From the NCBI GenBank assembly GCA_009741485.1, contig VKON01000114.1:336377-400376 (forward strand): 64,000 nucleotides of DNA, written 5' to 3'. The notes beneath the pieces were generated by a model. The model worked only from the letters and a program-made list of their open reading frames with translations. It was not told the DNA's origin and did no database searches. A program made the translations under genes and the position numbers. This DNA comes from Malurus cyaneus samueli. Taxonomy: Eukaryota > Chordata > Aves > Passeriformes > Maluridae. This document shows, piece by piece, positions 47,001 to 64,000 of this stretch (position 1 is the first letter of the stretch; each line of letters starts with the position of its first letter).

Positions 47001-50000
47001 TGTATAAATACACTAATTCTTGCTTTTTTAACTGGTTTTAAGGACAATCAAATTGAAAGTAAGAATGAAAAGCTCAGTCTGATCTTTCCACTTGATCTTC
47101 TCACCATGTCCATCAGCCACTACTGCCTGCAGCTACTCTGCACTCCTGCCTGTTCTACTCTCTGCTTTAGAAATGCTTCACCCTGACATTGCGACTCTTT
47201 ATTTCCTCACCTGAAGAATAGGGAAGAAATAAAGAACAGATGTCTGTCTTCTAAATCTCTTCCATTTTTATTTAAAATACTCTCCCAGCTTAGCTACCGT
47301 TTAATTTACAAATTTATATTCATACTGAGTTGTCTCTAAATATTCAGCAGGCTTAATAATGCTGCTACTGTGTACCAGTGGCTGATAAAAAACAGACACC
47401 ACCCCCACAAAAGCCCCTGAAAACTTTCTCTGAATGAGTGGAAGTAATTAATGTCAGTTGTTTGTGAGCTTTACTATACAAGCAGCTTGCTGAAATACCC
47501 TCCTCATATTTATTCGAGGAATAAAGCTCAATAAGGCTTCCCTTCTGAATTAAGCATAACTTTGAATTAATCATTGTTTTATTGGGGAGCACTGTTGTTA
47601 CCTGCATTCAAGACTACGCTCAAGTCTTTATCCAAAAGGGAGTTAACCTCTTTCAGTCATACTTAATTTCATTTTTTTGAACTCTAATGATGAGGCACAT
47701 ATCCCAAAAGGAAGCCTGTGCTCCGGTGTGAGGAAACACATGGCATGAAAGCAGAATTGAACTGATTGGAAGTAACTATTTCTGAAAAATAGCCTTTTGT
47801 TTTTCATACTACTTTTCCCTGTGTTTTTTCCCAGTGTGAAGCCAGTGCACCTCCCACTGCAGAAGATCTCATCTACAGCCAGTACGTTCACCGGCCCAAG
47901 CTGCGGATTTACGAGGAGGATTGCCAGGACTTGTCTCAGAAAACAGTGGAGTGAGTGGTTTTCCAGTCACACAATTTATCAGTAATTCCATTTTTTCATG
48001 GAAATAGCCTGAAGAAAGTTAATACAATACATATAGGAAAAGTAAAAATATAGTCAGTAGTTTATTACAGATTTAGAAATTAATTGTATAAATACCAATA
48101 TGCTGCTTTATGTGGTCAGTGCAATTGCAGCAAGACTTTCAAATTTTTTTTCCATATTTCAGTTTAAAACCCCATGTAAGTACCCTGGATCAGCCACTGG
48201 TGCACGTGAACAGGAGTTTGTGGGAAGTAATGAGAACCTGCACTGATGAAGAGGTAATGCTGCACAGAGAGAATGTTCATGTATAATGAAGAAGCTAGGT
48301 TAATTTATTTATTTACATTAAATAAGAACCAGAATGGTCACAAAATAACAGCAGGTGAAACAAGGCAAAATATTTTCTGAATGGAAAACTGCTGAGAATT
48401 TCCAGCATGTCAGGAGAATGCAAGTAAATGTGAGCTTTGAAATATATTAAAAGGGAAAAAATGACCCAGAGTCATTGCATATAAAACCCAGAATATTTAT
48501 AAAAGTATCCCACAAGAACTGAGAAGGTGGATCAAGATATTTTGTTTTCTGTGGTTCCAATGCCAAGAATAAAGATCTATTCCTTGAAAATAGGGTCAAA
48601 TATGATCACAGTGTTTTTTGTAGTTCATCATTAGTTTGTCATAGGCTATCACTGAGGTTAGGCAGTGAACTAGAGTCAGGAAAGATTATATTTCCATTCA
48701 CTTTCTCTTCTCTATTTCCCGTTCATCACAGCTGAGGAACTTTGGAGCAGAACTGAAGAAGATGAAATCCTGTTTCACCAAGGAGGCTAAAATCTTGTCT
48801 CACAATGAGAAGGAGATACTGTATAGGAAACTACTGCAGTGTGCTGAGGTAAGGAGCCACAGGGCTGCAGGGATTGGCCTGTAAAAAGTCACCTCTACCA
48901 CATTTCTTGTTTTTACATGTGTGGAACCTTAATTATTCTAAGTGTGCACTCTCATGGAAGTTTCTTTATTACAAATGCATTTCCCTTTTTATATGCAAAT
49001 ATAGCACTGGGACAGTGACTTCCTTGCACTCACACAGTTGGAACCTTATGCCTTAGAATTTTGGTGATTAACAGAGTGAAAAATGGGAGTATTAAAGGAA
49101 ATGCCACCAAAAATTTGCTCTTTATATTGTAGCAATGTCAGAATTACTAAGTAGGTAAGTAGTAGTAGCAAGTATTTAGGAGGAAATTCTCTGTGATGGT
49201 GGCGCTGCCCCTGGATCTCTGGAAGTGTCCAAGGCCAGGCTGGACAGGGCTTGGAGCAAGCTGGGATAGTTGAAGGTGTCCCTGCCATGGCAGGAGATTG
49301 GAATTGGATGACCTTTTAAACCCTTTTCTAACCCATTCAGGAATTCTCTGATAAGTAACAAGGAAGTGCACAATTAATACATTGTGACAGGAATCAAAGA
49401 GTTGGATATATTAAAGCTCTAGGGATTTATTTATGTCCATATCTTATCCCTCATTAGGAAGATTCAGTAAGCATTTAGTAATTCCTTATTATTGGCTACT
49501 GCCCCACCATTTGTCAGTTGCTTCTTTCCTCTAAGGACAGATTTTATCAGCTTCTTTAATTAATTAACAAGCAAAGAGTCCCATGGCAGTTCCAGAAGAA
49601 AATTCAGCTTTTAAAGTAATGTCACTGGCTCAAGTACAATTCTCCCATCTTAGGAACAATGCAGAAAGCTCCAGTCAAGAATAGAAAAGGTGGATGACTG
49701 GATGAAGGAGGCTGACAGCTCCATGGTTACTCTGGAATCAGGTATGTGTTTCCAAACAGGTGACCAATATGCTGCTTTCTCTTTCTTTCTGCAGAGCTGC
49801 TATTGGAAAGGTAATTTCAGGGTTCTGTGTTTGTGCTTGTTTGGCACAAGCTGCAGTCAGAGCTTGGCATTACTGTGTAATGATGCTCTGTAGCTTCAAT
49901 TCTTTTCTTCCAATGCCTTAAGCAGAAATCAAATTGCACAGTAGCAGCTCTAAAACAGTGTAATAAAATGAGATTTTCCTTGTAATGATCACTCTATGAA

Positions 50001-53000
50001 GTTTTTGGTAGATGCTTTTCCATACCTTTGCATATTTTTTTTAGTTAACTTTGAAGTGCTGAGATTTCTAGACCCCACAGACAAACCAAATTAACTCTTA
50101 AGTATTGAATCTGGGATTCTGCACAGACCTGACACTTCCTTCCCACAGATTCCTGGCATGAAGAAGAAGCCAGCTGCGGTGCTGGAATGGCAGGAGGGCA
50201 GAACGTACAGCAAGGTAACGGAATGCCCAGCTGAATGCCCTCTTTGTCTGCTGTTCTAGATCCTGCTGAGGGTGATACTCAACCCCCATCCCAACATATT
50301 AACTCTGAGAGGCACGCAGACACTGCTGCTGTCTGTCCTGCATTGCACATAGTTAATTACATAGTGGTTAAAGAGTGAGAAGGACTTTTTTTTTTTCCCC
50401 GGGAAAAAGGGAATTTAGAACTTGTTGCCTGAGGAGTGTGTGCTGGCTGTCGTATTCAGTACTTCAGTTGTCCAATAATTATAACTTTAACTCTATAAGA
50501 ACAGTGACTGCACAGCAAATTAGGGCTTCCTGTGCTGCTCTTTTTTCTCATTTTTTTTCCTTTTCTTTCCTTTTTTCCCTTTGCTTTAGAAATGGGAAGC
50601 GTCACAGTGCAAGAAGAGGAACTTCTGAGGTAAGATGTCAAAGAGTATTTAAGAATCAGGTGCACACTCGGTTTTTAGAGGGTTGGTCTGTTTTTAACCA
50701 CTGTACCACATCCCATGGGATTGGTTTATCCTTGCAGAGAACTGTCAGAGATGGATGCTGAGGAGGAGCGTGATTTGGCTGAGATGGAGGAGCACAGGAA
50801 GACTGTAAAGGCCTGCCTGGATATCCTGAACAAATATGAGTAAGAAAAACACTTCCAGGTTTTATTTTTGTTTATAGCTATTTCTGGGGCCTTGTATTTG
50901 TACATGAATGTGTTTAGGTTTGGTTTTCCTTGTTATTTGATATGGGAAACCTTGGGATGCCCACCTCCTTGCAGTCTAAGGTAGGCAATAAAGCCTTGGA
51001 GAACTTCCACGTGTGAGGCAGTTATTCCATCAACAGCTTTGCAGTGGTACTCTGTGTTCAGGGTTTCTACATCAACTCTCCTTCAAACCCCAAATCAGAA
51101 TTTATATAAAATTTATAGTAATACGCTTGCATTCCCAACAGATTCTTACATTCTGTTGGAATGAAAGACTCTCTTTGGCATTGGAAGATTTAATTGGTGT
51201 ATGATGTGGCTGAATGCATTAAGGCATTTAATACTCTGATGTTTACCCCTCAGGAAGTTGTTTGGGTTGGTTAATTGAAACTTGAGGTTAAAGTGGGTTT
51301 TTTTCCCCTTTTCAGCTTCACTGAGTGGGAGTTGGTCGATTGGAGTGAACACCAAGCTGTCTTTAATTTTCTTTATGATTCTGTGATGCTCACAGTTGTG
51401 TTTGGACCCCCAATAGGTGAGTCACAAAATGGGTAGGTTGAAATGTTAGAGCAAAGAAACAAAATGTCCATATTTGTAAAGATCTGCTGAAAGGAAAAAG
51501 GAAATACAAAATACACTACAGTGTGTAAGCTGAGAGAGGTGGCTTTGAATATGTTTTTCATATGAAAATTCAGAAGTGTGTATAATGCATGGCTGTTTCT
51601 GAAGATGAAGAGCTGTAAGTCCAGAATTAAGCATGGAAATAACTGGTATTCTGAACATTCTCTTTCAGATGGGGAGCTTTTCGCTTCACGTCCTTCCAGA
51701 CACATCATTAGCCTGGACTTTGAATCCTGCCTGGATGGTGAGATTTTTTTGAATAGTGTGAAAGTAGCAGCCCTGCTAACCTGTTGCTGGGAAGATTCTA
51801 AATGTATGCTTTATCTTCTAATGCTTTATGAAATGGCTTTTAAATGATTTCTGGTTTTATTTTGTGTTGCAGAGGAACAAGCTCCACCCTCCTCGTGTTT
51901 AGTCCTAAGACTCATCTTCCAGTTCATTGAAAGTCGGGGAAACTGGCAGGAAAAGTGTCCCACAGTGTGCTACTTGTCCCGGGTAACCATCCAGGGAAAC
52001 TTAGAAGATTCTAACACAAACCCAATTATTATTTTCTGCCACAGAGAAAATAGAATTGAGAATCAAAGCGCCTTAATGAAAGCTTCAGAAATGCAAACCA
52101 AAATCTGCTTCAGTAATAATCTGAGGTGTGAGGGGAAATACCTGCCTCTGAAGGCAGGAGTCCTAAAAGCTGGAATTCATTTTAAAAAACTTTTTTTTTA
52201 ATTGTGAAAAGAATAAAGAATTGAGCTAAAGGGCATTCTGCCTCCTAAAGAATGTAGGTTTAAATTGCCAAGCCAAATTTTTGTGTTCCTGTGTACCTGT
52301 GGGCCTGTTGGCAAAGCTGAAGGGGCAAATTTAAGGCCAAAAATGTACATTTGTTATACTTGTACAACTTCATTTTTCCGTCCAAACTGAGGTAGCAGTT
52401 AAATCACCTGTATTTTTTTATACTTTCTACGATGAGCTGTGTATTCAAGCACCACGTGGTTGCTCCCTGAATGCTGATATTGCTTTTCTGATTGTCCCCC
52501 CCAGGCTCTGTTTGACATCTCCTTGGTGGTGAATCGCTGCAGAATCTTGGGAGATGAGTTGGAATTTCTGAAGAGGTGGGGTGCAAAATTCCATCTCCTG
52601 GAGACAGATATCAAAGACACAGAGTGAGTCAATTCAGATGATCGTGGTGAGATTGTTGGGGTGTCCTGTGCAGGGCCAGGAGCTGGACTTTGATGATCCT
52701 TGTGGGTCCTTTCTGACTCGGGGTGTTTTGTGATTCTGTAAGATGGAGTTCACAGCAGCCTTAAGAGGGAGTTTCTAAATAATCAGAAGCAAAGCACTGA
52801 AATCGTTTCAGTTTGGTTTTCTTAAAAGTGGCATTTTATGCAGCTATTTTTAAGAATGATTTCCTTTATTTTCATGCAGTTGCATTGTAGTGCATGGAAA
52901 CTAAGCTGTTCATGGATTCATCCACTATCTGACTATCAGATTGCTTCTCCTTCTTTGCTGTTTTACTGCTTGACTTGCCTTTCTTAAATATTTAGGCCAA

Positions 53001-53661
53001 ATTTTAACAATACAAAGGAAACAGAGCCAAGAGTTTACCTGCAGCTTAGGGCTTTGCTTCCTTTAATCTTCTATTTGCCTTAGTCAAGCAGGATCAGTCA
53101 TGGAAGGAGGGATGCACTGAAACTGAAGTTTACTATCTTTACTTGCCATTTTCCCTGGCTACTTCCCAATTTTGTCTTATTCCTGAAGTTCCTCTGGGTC
53201 CATGCTGGAACTCTTTAGAAGTTATTGAGCTTATTGTATCAGTGACAGGACTTTTTTCTGCTCCTGGCACTAATTCCACAGCAGGGGCAGCCAATTTTGC
53301 ATGGATCTTTGTGTTTATTTCCACAGGGTGAAGCTCGTGTTCTCCTCTAGCGCGGCTTTTGCGAAGTTTGACTTGACTCTGGCTCTCTCTCATGATTACC
53401 CATCTGCTGTACTTCCCTTCAGTGTCCACACCCGCATTGGGAATATCGGGTGAGCTGACAAAGCACCACTCCATGTGGCTCCATTCCAAAGCAGGGATTG
53501 GGAATTGAATGTTCCGGAGCCTCTCCAACACATGTCATCATTTTATCTTCCCCAGGGAGAAGGAAATTGCTCCTGTTCTCTCCAGTGTTCCAGTTGGTCA
53601 CCACTATCTGCGGAGAATAGTTGCCTCGATCAATCACAATCTGCTCCTGGGTCCCAAATGA
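35057..53661 (+). CDS. KNL1: Kinetochore scaffold 1 (KNL1/CASC5/Spc105)
   Basis: Twenty-four coding exons: 35057-35091, 35902-35941, 36174-36233, 36421-36482, 36915-36970, 37308-37347, 37848-37885, 38213-38265, 40858-45998, 46320-46464, 46569-46636, 46762-46860, 47835-47950, 48163-48253, 48732-48848, 49654-49741, 50149-50214, 50590-50629, 50738-50839, 51316-51416, 51669-51737, 51873-51982, 52505-52623, 53327-53449, then 53556-53661 (the list has 25 segments counting the terminal exon). After discounting the 80-bp assembly duplication at 43602 the total is 7005 nt, 2334 aa. PP1 docking motifs SILK (25-28) and RVSF (58-61) keep their human positions. The giant exon holds MELT motifs that Mps1 phosphorylates to recruit BUB3-BUB1/BUBR1. 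The C-terminus has coiled coil and tandem RWD domains that bind the MIS12 complex. It acts at outer kinetochores in mitosis. As assembled, the giant exon is frame-broken; this is an artefact, not a pseudogene. Confidence 0.95.
36575..36575. other. Single undetermined base in a KNL1 intron
   Basis: An N at 36575 marks a joint in the assembly. No obvious local duplication flanks it. Confidence 0.9.
38400..39290. other. KNL1 intron 9 part, AT-rich, nothing certain
   Basis: AT-rich sequence with no recognisable coding domain. It may include decayed flanking parts of the retroviral relic that is clearer at 39300-40560. Confidence 0.3.
39300..40560 (-). mobile_element. Decayed endogenous retrovirus, pol region (gammaretrovirus/ERV1-like), in KNL1 intron
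   Basis: Reading the minus strand, the interval about 40200-39750 shows the remnant of the start of a retroviral reverse transcriptase domain, with the family's typical order of conserved positions. It is broken by several stop codons and frameshifts. Flanking stretches toward 40560 and 39400 look like further gag/pro and pol remains, but are too eroded to assign. No intact ORF longer than about 95 codons exists, no LTR was found, and it is antisense to KNL1, so it is an inert fossil. Confidence 0.6.
42921..44860 (+). repeat. KNL1: Four-copy in-frame tandem repeat inside the KNL1 giant exon
   Basis: Units 42921-43394 (474 bp), 43395-43930 (536 bp, or 456 after discounting the 80-bp artefact), 43931-44392 (462 bp) and 44393-44860 (468 bp). 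All real lengths are multiples of three (152-158 codons). Each begins at an agaaaaaggggccatgg-type sequence and encodes, in order, an RVSF-like motif, MEMTTTHT, TIMFV, MDITASHT and a low-complexity Ser/Thr/Gln stretch ending at SASAFPREKAATK. The high similarity between copies implies recent duplication or homogenisation. Confidence 0.93.
43523..43682 (+). other. KNL1: Assembly artefact: 79-bp duplicated joint with one N inside KNL1 coding sequence
   Basis: The 79 bases 43523-43601 are repeated exactly at 43603-43681 with a single N (43602) between. The duplicated length plus N is 80 nt, which shifts the frame; discounting 80 nt restores frame with the downstream 793-codon open frame. This pattern fits two contig ends joined without merging their overlap. 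Confidence 0.93.
49178..49355 (+). mobile_element. CR1 LINE 3' end in a KNL1 intron
   Basis: Sense CR1 tail: 'gcccctggatctctggaagt', 'caaggccaggctggacaggg', 'gtccctgccatggcaggaga', ending at 'ggaattctctgat'. Confidence 0.82.
52655..52742 (+). mobile_element. CR1-like LINE 3' tail in a KNL1 intron
   Basis: The text 'cagggccaggagctggactt', 'gatgatccttgtgggtcctt' and terminal 'tgtgattctgta' match the tail of a CR1 subfamily differing from the other copies here. Confidence 0.6.
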
Positions 53662-54765
53662 TCCACTGGATCCACGGGCAGGACTGAAGCATCAGAATGG
53701 GTAGTCTGTGAATTTAGTCTTCTGAGAATTCCAGCTGTGTCTCCCTGGAATGGGAATGCTGTCACCCACTCAGCTCTAGAATTCCTGCCTATTTGATACT
53801 GTGGCTTAGACCAAGTAGAACACTTGGTGTAGGACACATGTTTTACAAAAGCAGGGATGTCTAAAGCATAGGAGGAAGGAATTCCCATGTACTTTATAAA
53901 TTCAAGTTGCCTTTTATCTTCTGTCAGTCACTGGTGGTCATTTCTGATACAAAGTCATGATTGGATAATCATTCAAAGCATGAATTTTCTTCTGCCATAG
54001 GCCATAAATTTTGTCCTGGGGTCATTTACAGAGCTCTTGGACAAAGCAGTGGTGAGTGTTCTCTAAATCATTACCCCTGGAATTTACTTCCACTGTCATT
54101 ATTTCATGTATGCCATGCACAATTAAACAGATCCCATCTCGTCCGGTGTTTATCCGGTTTTATTCCCTGGGACCCCTCTCAGGGCAGACACTATATCCCT
54201 GCATCTGATTAATTAACCAGTTAACCTGTAGCAATTAACCAGGTCGCCAAAGTCAGAAATATTTTTGGAATTAAGACTAAAAATCCCTGTGCTTGCCCAC
54301 AGATTTTGAGATGCAACAGTCTCAAAGCCGTCACCGTGATTCTCTGGCTGAAGTTAGTTCTGATATTCATTAGTCCAGCACTATCTCTTAGTCTTAGTGC
54401 TGGACTATCTCTAGGTGCTGGAGTACTGTCCCAGTTTGGAATGCTGAGGAATTTTAGGGAGGATCCTGAACTCCTTAAGCTTGGGAGTGTTTGTGAGCTC
54501 TAGCTTGGTTTTGGATATGTTTTGTGTATTGTATTATGGGGGTCTTGCTGTTGGAACTGATCTCACCCTGCCTTTGGCTTTTCCAAGCCAAAGCACCAGG
54601 CCTGGCTCAGCTCTTAGTTCTGTGGCTGCAAATCTTTGGACCCTGTAAAAAATGTTGAATTTAAAAATGTTTTCCTTTATTTCAGTGTTTATATATTTTA
54701 TCTTTTTACAGAGTTTCTGTGTGTTTGAGAAGTGCAAGTTTAATAAAGATTGGATTTATCACTCT
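53662..54765 (+). other. KNL1: KNL1 3'UTR with poly(A) signal
   Basis: Non-coding sequence after the stop. AATAAA at 54742-54747 is followed by a T-rich region, so the mRNA plausibly ends near 54765. No earlier canonical AATAAA was noticed. Confidence 0.5.
54371..54407. repeat. Perfect 12-bp inverted repeat (hairpin) in the KNL1 3'UTR
   Basis: TAGTCCAGCACT at 54371-54382 and its exact reverse complement at 54396-54407, with a 13-nt loop. In RNA it would form a stable stem-loop. Confidence 0.85.
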
Positions 54766-55520
54766 GCTTCAAGTGGGAATTATGGGCTGCTCTGTTTAAA
54801 CTGGTGATTGAATATTAAATGCAAAATTCAATTAATAATATTGGAATAATTATGTTAAAGACTTGGGAGGACTTTTCATAATATGATTTTTTTTCCTTGC
54901 CTTAACTAGTGCTATTCCTGAAGTTTTCTATGCCTTGGCTCTTCACAAGAATTTGTTTTACTTCAATTATGAATATAGCACCCAAATCATTCTCAACTTA
55001 GGTAGTATACCTGGAATTTTGAATTTCCTCAGGCCATTCTCTGTGCATTACTAACTAGCAGAGAGTGCTGCAGCAGTTATCCAGGAGTATTATCCACTTC
55101 TTTTTTTTTGTCTATTTTGGCTGGTTTTCTTTTCTTTCAGTGTATTTACACACAAAAGCAACTACAAAGACTCGAGTTTTTGGTGGAGCTTATTCTATTG
55201 CTCTGAATATTGAATCAAAGTTGCAGGTGAACCCACATGTTTCTAGTAGGAAAAGGGGCTTGGGCAGAAATTATTCCATTATCCAGCTTTTAAAAAAAAT
55301 TATTGAAAACTTCATTTCGATGTGCCAAAAATCAGCAGCTCCAATCTATATCCAGCAAAGCCTCAAGGCAAAGGGATTCAGTCAAAGTCAAGGGACGGGG
55401 CTTCCAGTGCAGATTCGCAACTTCTACTCCAGATGTGTTTTGATCTCCAGCTGTTTGTTCCTGGGTTGTGGCTGAGGAATTGGCACTGCTCAGGAATTAT
55501 GATTTAGGGGGACACAGGGT
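54766..55520. other. KNL1-RAD51 intergenic, no gene seen
   Basis: AT-rich unique sequence; no ORF with a recognisable domain and no named repeat. Confidence 0.45.
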
Positions 55521-55527
55521 TGTGCTT

Positions 55528-55815
55528 CAAAGGGAAAAGGAGAGAAAGAAAATAAAGGAAAAATAAGATAAAGGAGAAGGAAAAGAGGAAAAAGAAAAAT
55601 GAAAAGACAAAGAAATGGAAAAGGGAGGGAAAGAGAAAAGAAGGGCATAAAGAAAATAAGATAAAGGTGAAGGAAAAGAGGAAAAAGGAAAAGGACAAAG
55701 AAATGGAAAAGGGGGGGGAAAGAGAAGAAGGGCATAAAGAAGGGAGAGAGAAGAAAAAAAGGGGAAAGAAATAAAGGAAGAGAAGAAAGAGAGAGGAAGG
55801 AAAGGGAATTAGGAA
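55528..55815. repeat. ~290-bp polypurine tract upstream of RAD51
   Basis: Almost only A and G on the plus strand. It contains an internal ~93-bp tandem duplication (aaataagataaagg at 55561 and 55654) and a G8 run near 55711. It directly abuts the RAD51 CpG island. Mirror-type purine tracts can form triplex (H-DNA) structures. Confidence 0.88.
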
Positions 55816-56293
55816 GAAAGGCGCCCCCCGTTCCATGCCGCCGCTTCCCGCGCTCCCTTTCAGGCGCCGCCGGGGGCGGGGCAATGCCTGCGCGCGCAGG
55901 CGGGCGGGGTCACGTGAGGCGGCGGCGGGAACGCCCGAACGGCCGGAGCGGGGCCGCGTGAGAGAGGCCCGGAGCGGGGCCGGAGCGGGCGGGCTGGGCG
56001 GGTGGAGCGGGCACGGGGCCGCCGCGTCCCTCGGCGCCTCTCGGGCTCCCCCGGCTCCTCTCGGGGCTCCCCTGGCGCCTCCCCGGTGCGGGGAGCGGGC
56101 GAACGGGGCAGCTCCGCCCCGCGTCCCCGCCTGGCAGCGGCCGCGGAGCCTGAGGGGCGTTGGAGAGGCGGGCGTGAGGGGCCTTGAACAAAGGGCTGGA
56201 GTTGGGCAAAATGAGGGGACGCGGCACGGGGAGCGCAAGGAGTTCCAGATCGCCGGCGGGGGCAGCTGGGAAGTACTGCTGGCCGGGTCCCCG
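55816..56293 (+). promoter_or_regulatory. RAD51: RAD51 CpG promoter and 5' non-coding exon
   Basis: A strong CpG island with GC boxes (gggggcggggc near 55871) and a palindromic E-box in gtcacgtgag at 55909-55918. A donor CCCCG|GTAAAG at 56293 probably ends a non-coding first exon that joins the acceptor at 56858/56859, 24 nt before the start codon, as in human RAD51. The start site is inferred. Confidence 0.5.
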
Positions 56294-56302
56294 GTAAAGT
56301 TG

Positions 56303-56570
56303 GAATCGTGGAATGTTTTGGGTTGGAAGGGACTTGAAAGTCCATCAAGTTCCACCCCCTGCCATGGGTAAGGGCACTTTTCACTGGACCAGTTTGCTCC
56401 AAACCCCATCCAATCTGGCCTTGGACACTTCCAGGGATGGGGCATCCACAGCTACTCTGTGCCAAGGCCTCAGCACCCTCGCAGGGAACAATTTCTTCCC
56501 AATATTCAATGTAGATTTCCTCTCCATCAGTTTTAATCCATTCCCCCTTATCCTGTCACTATAATACCCA
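56303..56570 (-). mobile_element. CR1 LINE 3' end in RAD51 intron 1
   Basis: Reverse CR1 text begins ten bases after the predicted first-exon donor: 'tggaatgttttgggttggaa', 'ccccctgccatgggtaaggg', 'ctggccttggacacttccag', through 'ccccttatcctgtcactat'. Confidence 0.85.
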
Positions 56571-56882
56571 AATTGTGTGTTACATCCCGAGTGTGTGTGA
56601 ACTCTCAATATCCATCAAGTGACAGTTCCTGCTTCCCTGCTCAGCAATCCCACCGTTGGCACACATCCTCTGCAGGGTGTCCCAGCCCTTTTCAAGGTGT
56701 TTGTGGCAGTCCTGAGGGCAGACTCTGGGGCATAGCCCAGCTCAGCATCAGGGGCCACTCAGAGCACTCTTCCAGCTTTAGTATCTCCATGATTCTGATT
56801 CACATGACAACATAATTTCTTGCTGAGAGGGGACACTGAGATGTTTGGTTCCTTCCAGGGGGTGTCCTGGGCTCTCGCTGCC

Positions 56883-62586
<5,704 letters not shown>

Positions 62587-63110
62587 AAACTCCTTTTTTT
62601 CCCCTGAATCCCTGACTCTGTGTCTGTAAGAGGCTCCTTTCTTGGCACCTTGGGGATACTCCCCAAGGCAGAGGATGCTGTGCAGTGTCAGGACACCCCA
62701 AGCACAGCCAAAGCTGTTGGCAAGAGATCTCCCTCTGGGCTGCAGTCACAGATGAGGTTGCTGTGGTTCCTCAGCAACATTCCCAGAGGATGATACCCTG
62801 CGTGTTTTCCTGGCTCTCACCATGGACACAGTGAAGTGGAACCTTGATTGGGAACTTGGTAAATTGAAAGCAGAGTTGAAGGGTTTGCCCACTAAGAGAA
62901 GTGGGGATTTCTGAACTGAAGCAGAGTGCTATTACACACGAGGGATTTGGGATTGGTGATGGTCCCAATCCATAATCTTTCTGTTCATTTTCTTTTGGAT
63001 GCTGCAACCTGCCGGGCTGAGGGAGCTGTTCCTTTATGTTTTCATTTAATTTTCTGTATTTCATTAATTCTCCATGGAAATCTGCTTTTAATAAAAAGGC
63101 CTATGAGGAT
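62587..63110 (+). other. RAD51: RAD51 3'UTR with poly(A) signal
   Basis: Non-coding sequence after the TGA. AATAAA at 63090-63095 puts the likely mRNA end near 63110. Confidence 0.55.
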
Positions 63111-64000
63111 ATTGATGACTTGCCAAATTGCTGGGATTCACAGGTGTGTGGTCAGAGCAAGGATTGTTTTGGCTGGCAGAGTCAGCACTGATGTGCCAGG
63201 AGTCTCAGTCTGGGTTTGTCTTTTCTCCCAATTCTCCTTGGTTTCAGGGTGCAGTGCAGCCCAGCCCTGGATATCTCCTAGAAGAGTTTTGGGGGTTCAA
63301 ATGGTTCTTTGATATTCTGCAATGTTTCTCTATAACTCGATTAATAAGAAGAATAATGTGTTGATGGGATTTTAATTGGTTCATTTGCATTGGTTAATTA
63401 AAGCAAATGATGGAGAAGGGGCTTGAGCACCCCTTGGTTGGAGCTGGCAGCTCTTCATTTTCTCCTCATTGTTTTAACTTCTTTTAATATTTCTTAATCA
63501 ATTACTGCAATTAAGATATTGAGGAGAACAGCATTCCTGCCTTGCTGGATTGGGAAATAAAAATCCAATTCCTTGGAGAGATTGAGGGGATGGGGATTTT
63601 GGATGGATTTTGGCTGCAAGAATTTGGTGAGGAGGGGAGAGGGGAGATCCCCCCAAACTGGCTCAAGCCAATTTTGCTGGGTTTGGGTGCCCCACCCCAA
63701 AAAATGATCCTGCTTAAATGGGACTTGAGGAAGCAGTGGGATGTGCCAGGGGAGCTGTGCTGGAACCCCCACATTCCATCCAGGCCTGCTGGGCAGTGCC
63801 AGAGCACTGGGACACTATGGAGGGGCTCCACTGCCTGATCAAGAGAGTTTTCCCAAAATTTTCTGTCGTGCTGGAAGCTCATAACTTCAGAGCTTGAAAA
63901 TCCTATTGAAGCAGTTGAAATCACATGAAAGCAAGTCCAAGATTGGAAAGGAGCTGTTCCACAGATTTATTTTTCCCACTGTGTTTTTAATTTGAAGAAG
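63111..64000. other. Downstream intergenic DNA, no gene seen
   Basis: Short ORFs only, none with a recognisable domain. In mammals the next gene on this side is RMDN3, but no exon of it could be recognised before the window ends. Confidence 0.45.

Noticed and set aside
55504..56445. 313-codon minus-strand frame, Phe/Leu/Ser-rich then Pro/Arg-rich
   Set aside because: The first half is the complement of the polypurine tract, the second half the complement of the RAD51 CpG island; composition alone explains it.

Overview
The window reads as bird nuclear DNA, probably a songbird. The evidence is many short truncated CR1 LINE tails, compact introns, CpG-rich promoters, and a gene order matching human 15q15.1 (CHST14, CCDC32, RPUSD2, KNL1, RAD51). 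Two extra genes sit inside that order: a PRLHR-type receptor between CHST14 and CCDC32, and a PCMT1-like methyltransferase between CCDC32 and RPUSD2. The narrower songbird assignment is inference.

Layout. 1-722: 3' part of CHST14 (+), cut by the window edge. 723-11476: its 3'UTR, then gene-poor DNA with CR1 pieces, microsatellites and GC-rich patches. 11477-11868: a 31-bp minisatellite just past the stop of an intronless-coding GPCR (minus, CDS 11899-12981). A likely 5' non-coding exon of that GPCR ends near 14175, and a G-rich minisatellite lies upstream (14478-15800). 19661-23020: CCDC32 (minus, three coding exons). It faces the PCMT1-like gene (+, 23586-26234, eight exons) across a shared CpG promoter. 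27077-30052: RPUSD2 (+, three exons). 33036-33117: tRNA-Ser(GCU), minus. 35057-53661: KNL1 (+, 24 coding exons). 56883-62586: RAD51 (+, nine coding exons, 339 aa). I built all exon chains by reading splice sites and checking phase; every chain sums to a multiple of three.

The genes are mostly unrelated housekeeping functions: dermatan sulfate synthesis, AP2 adaptor assembly, isoaspartate repair, RNA pseudouridylation, kinetochore scaffolding and homologous recombination. They are not an operon or pathway. The most notable points are: (1) the songbird-type KNL1 has a fourfold, in-frame amplified block carrying paired MELT motifs, three of the four copies with an RVSF PP1-docking-like motif; (2) an 80-bp assembly duplication at an N breaks that exon, and taking it out of the coordinates restores the frame exactly; (3) the PCMT1-like protein combines a signal-peptide-like N-terminus with a C-terminal RDDL; (4) the GPCR 3' minisatellite contains five perfect p53-type decamers. 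I saw no wholly new genetic system.
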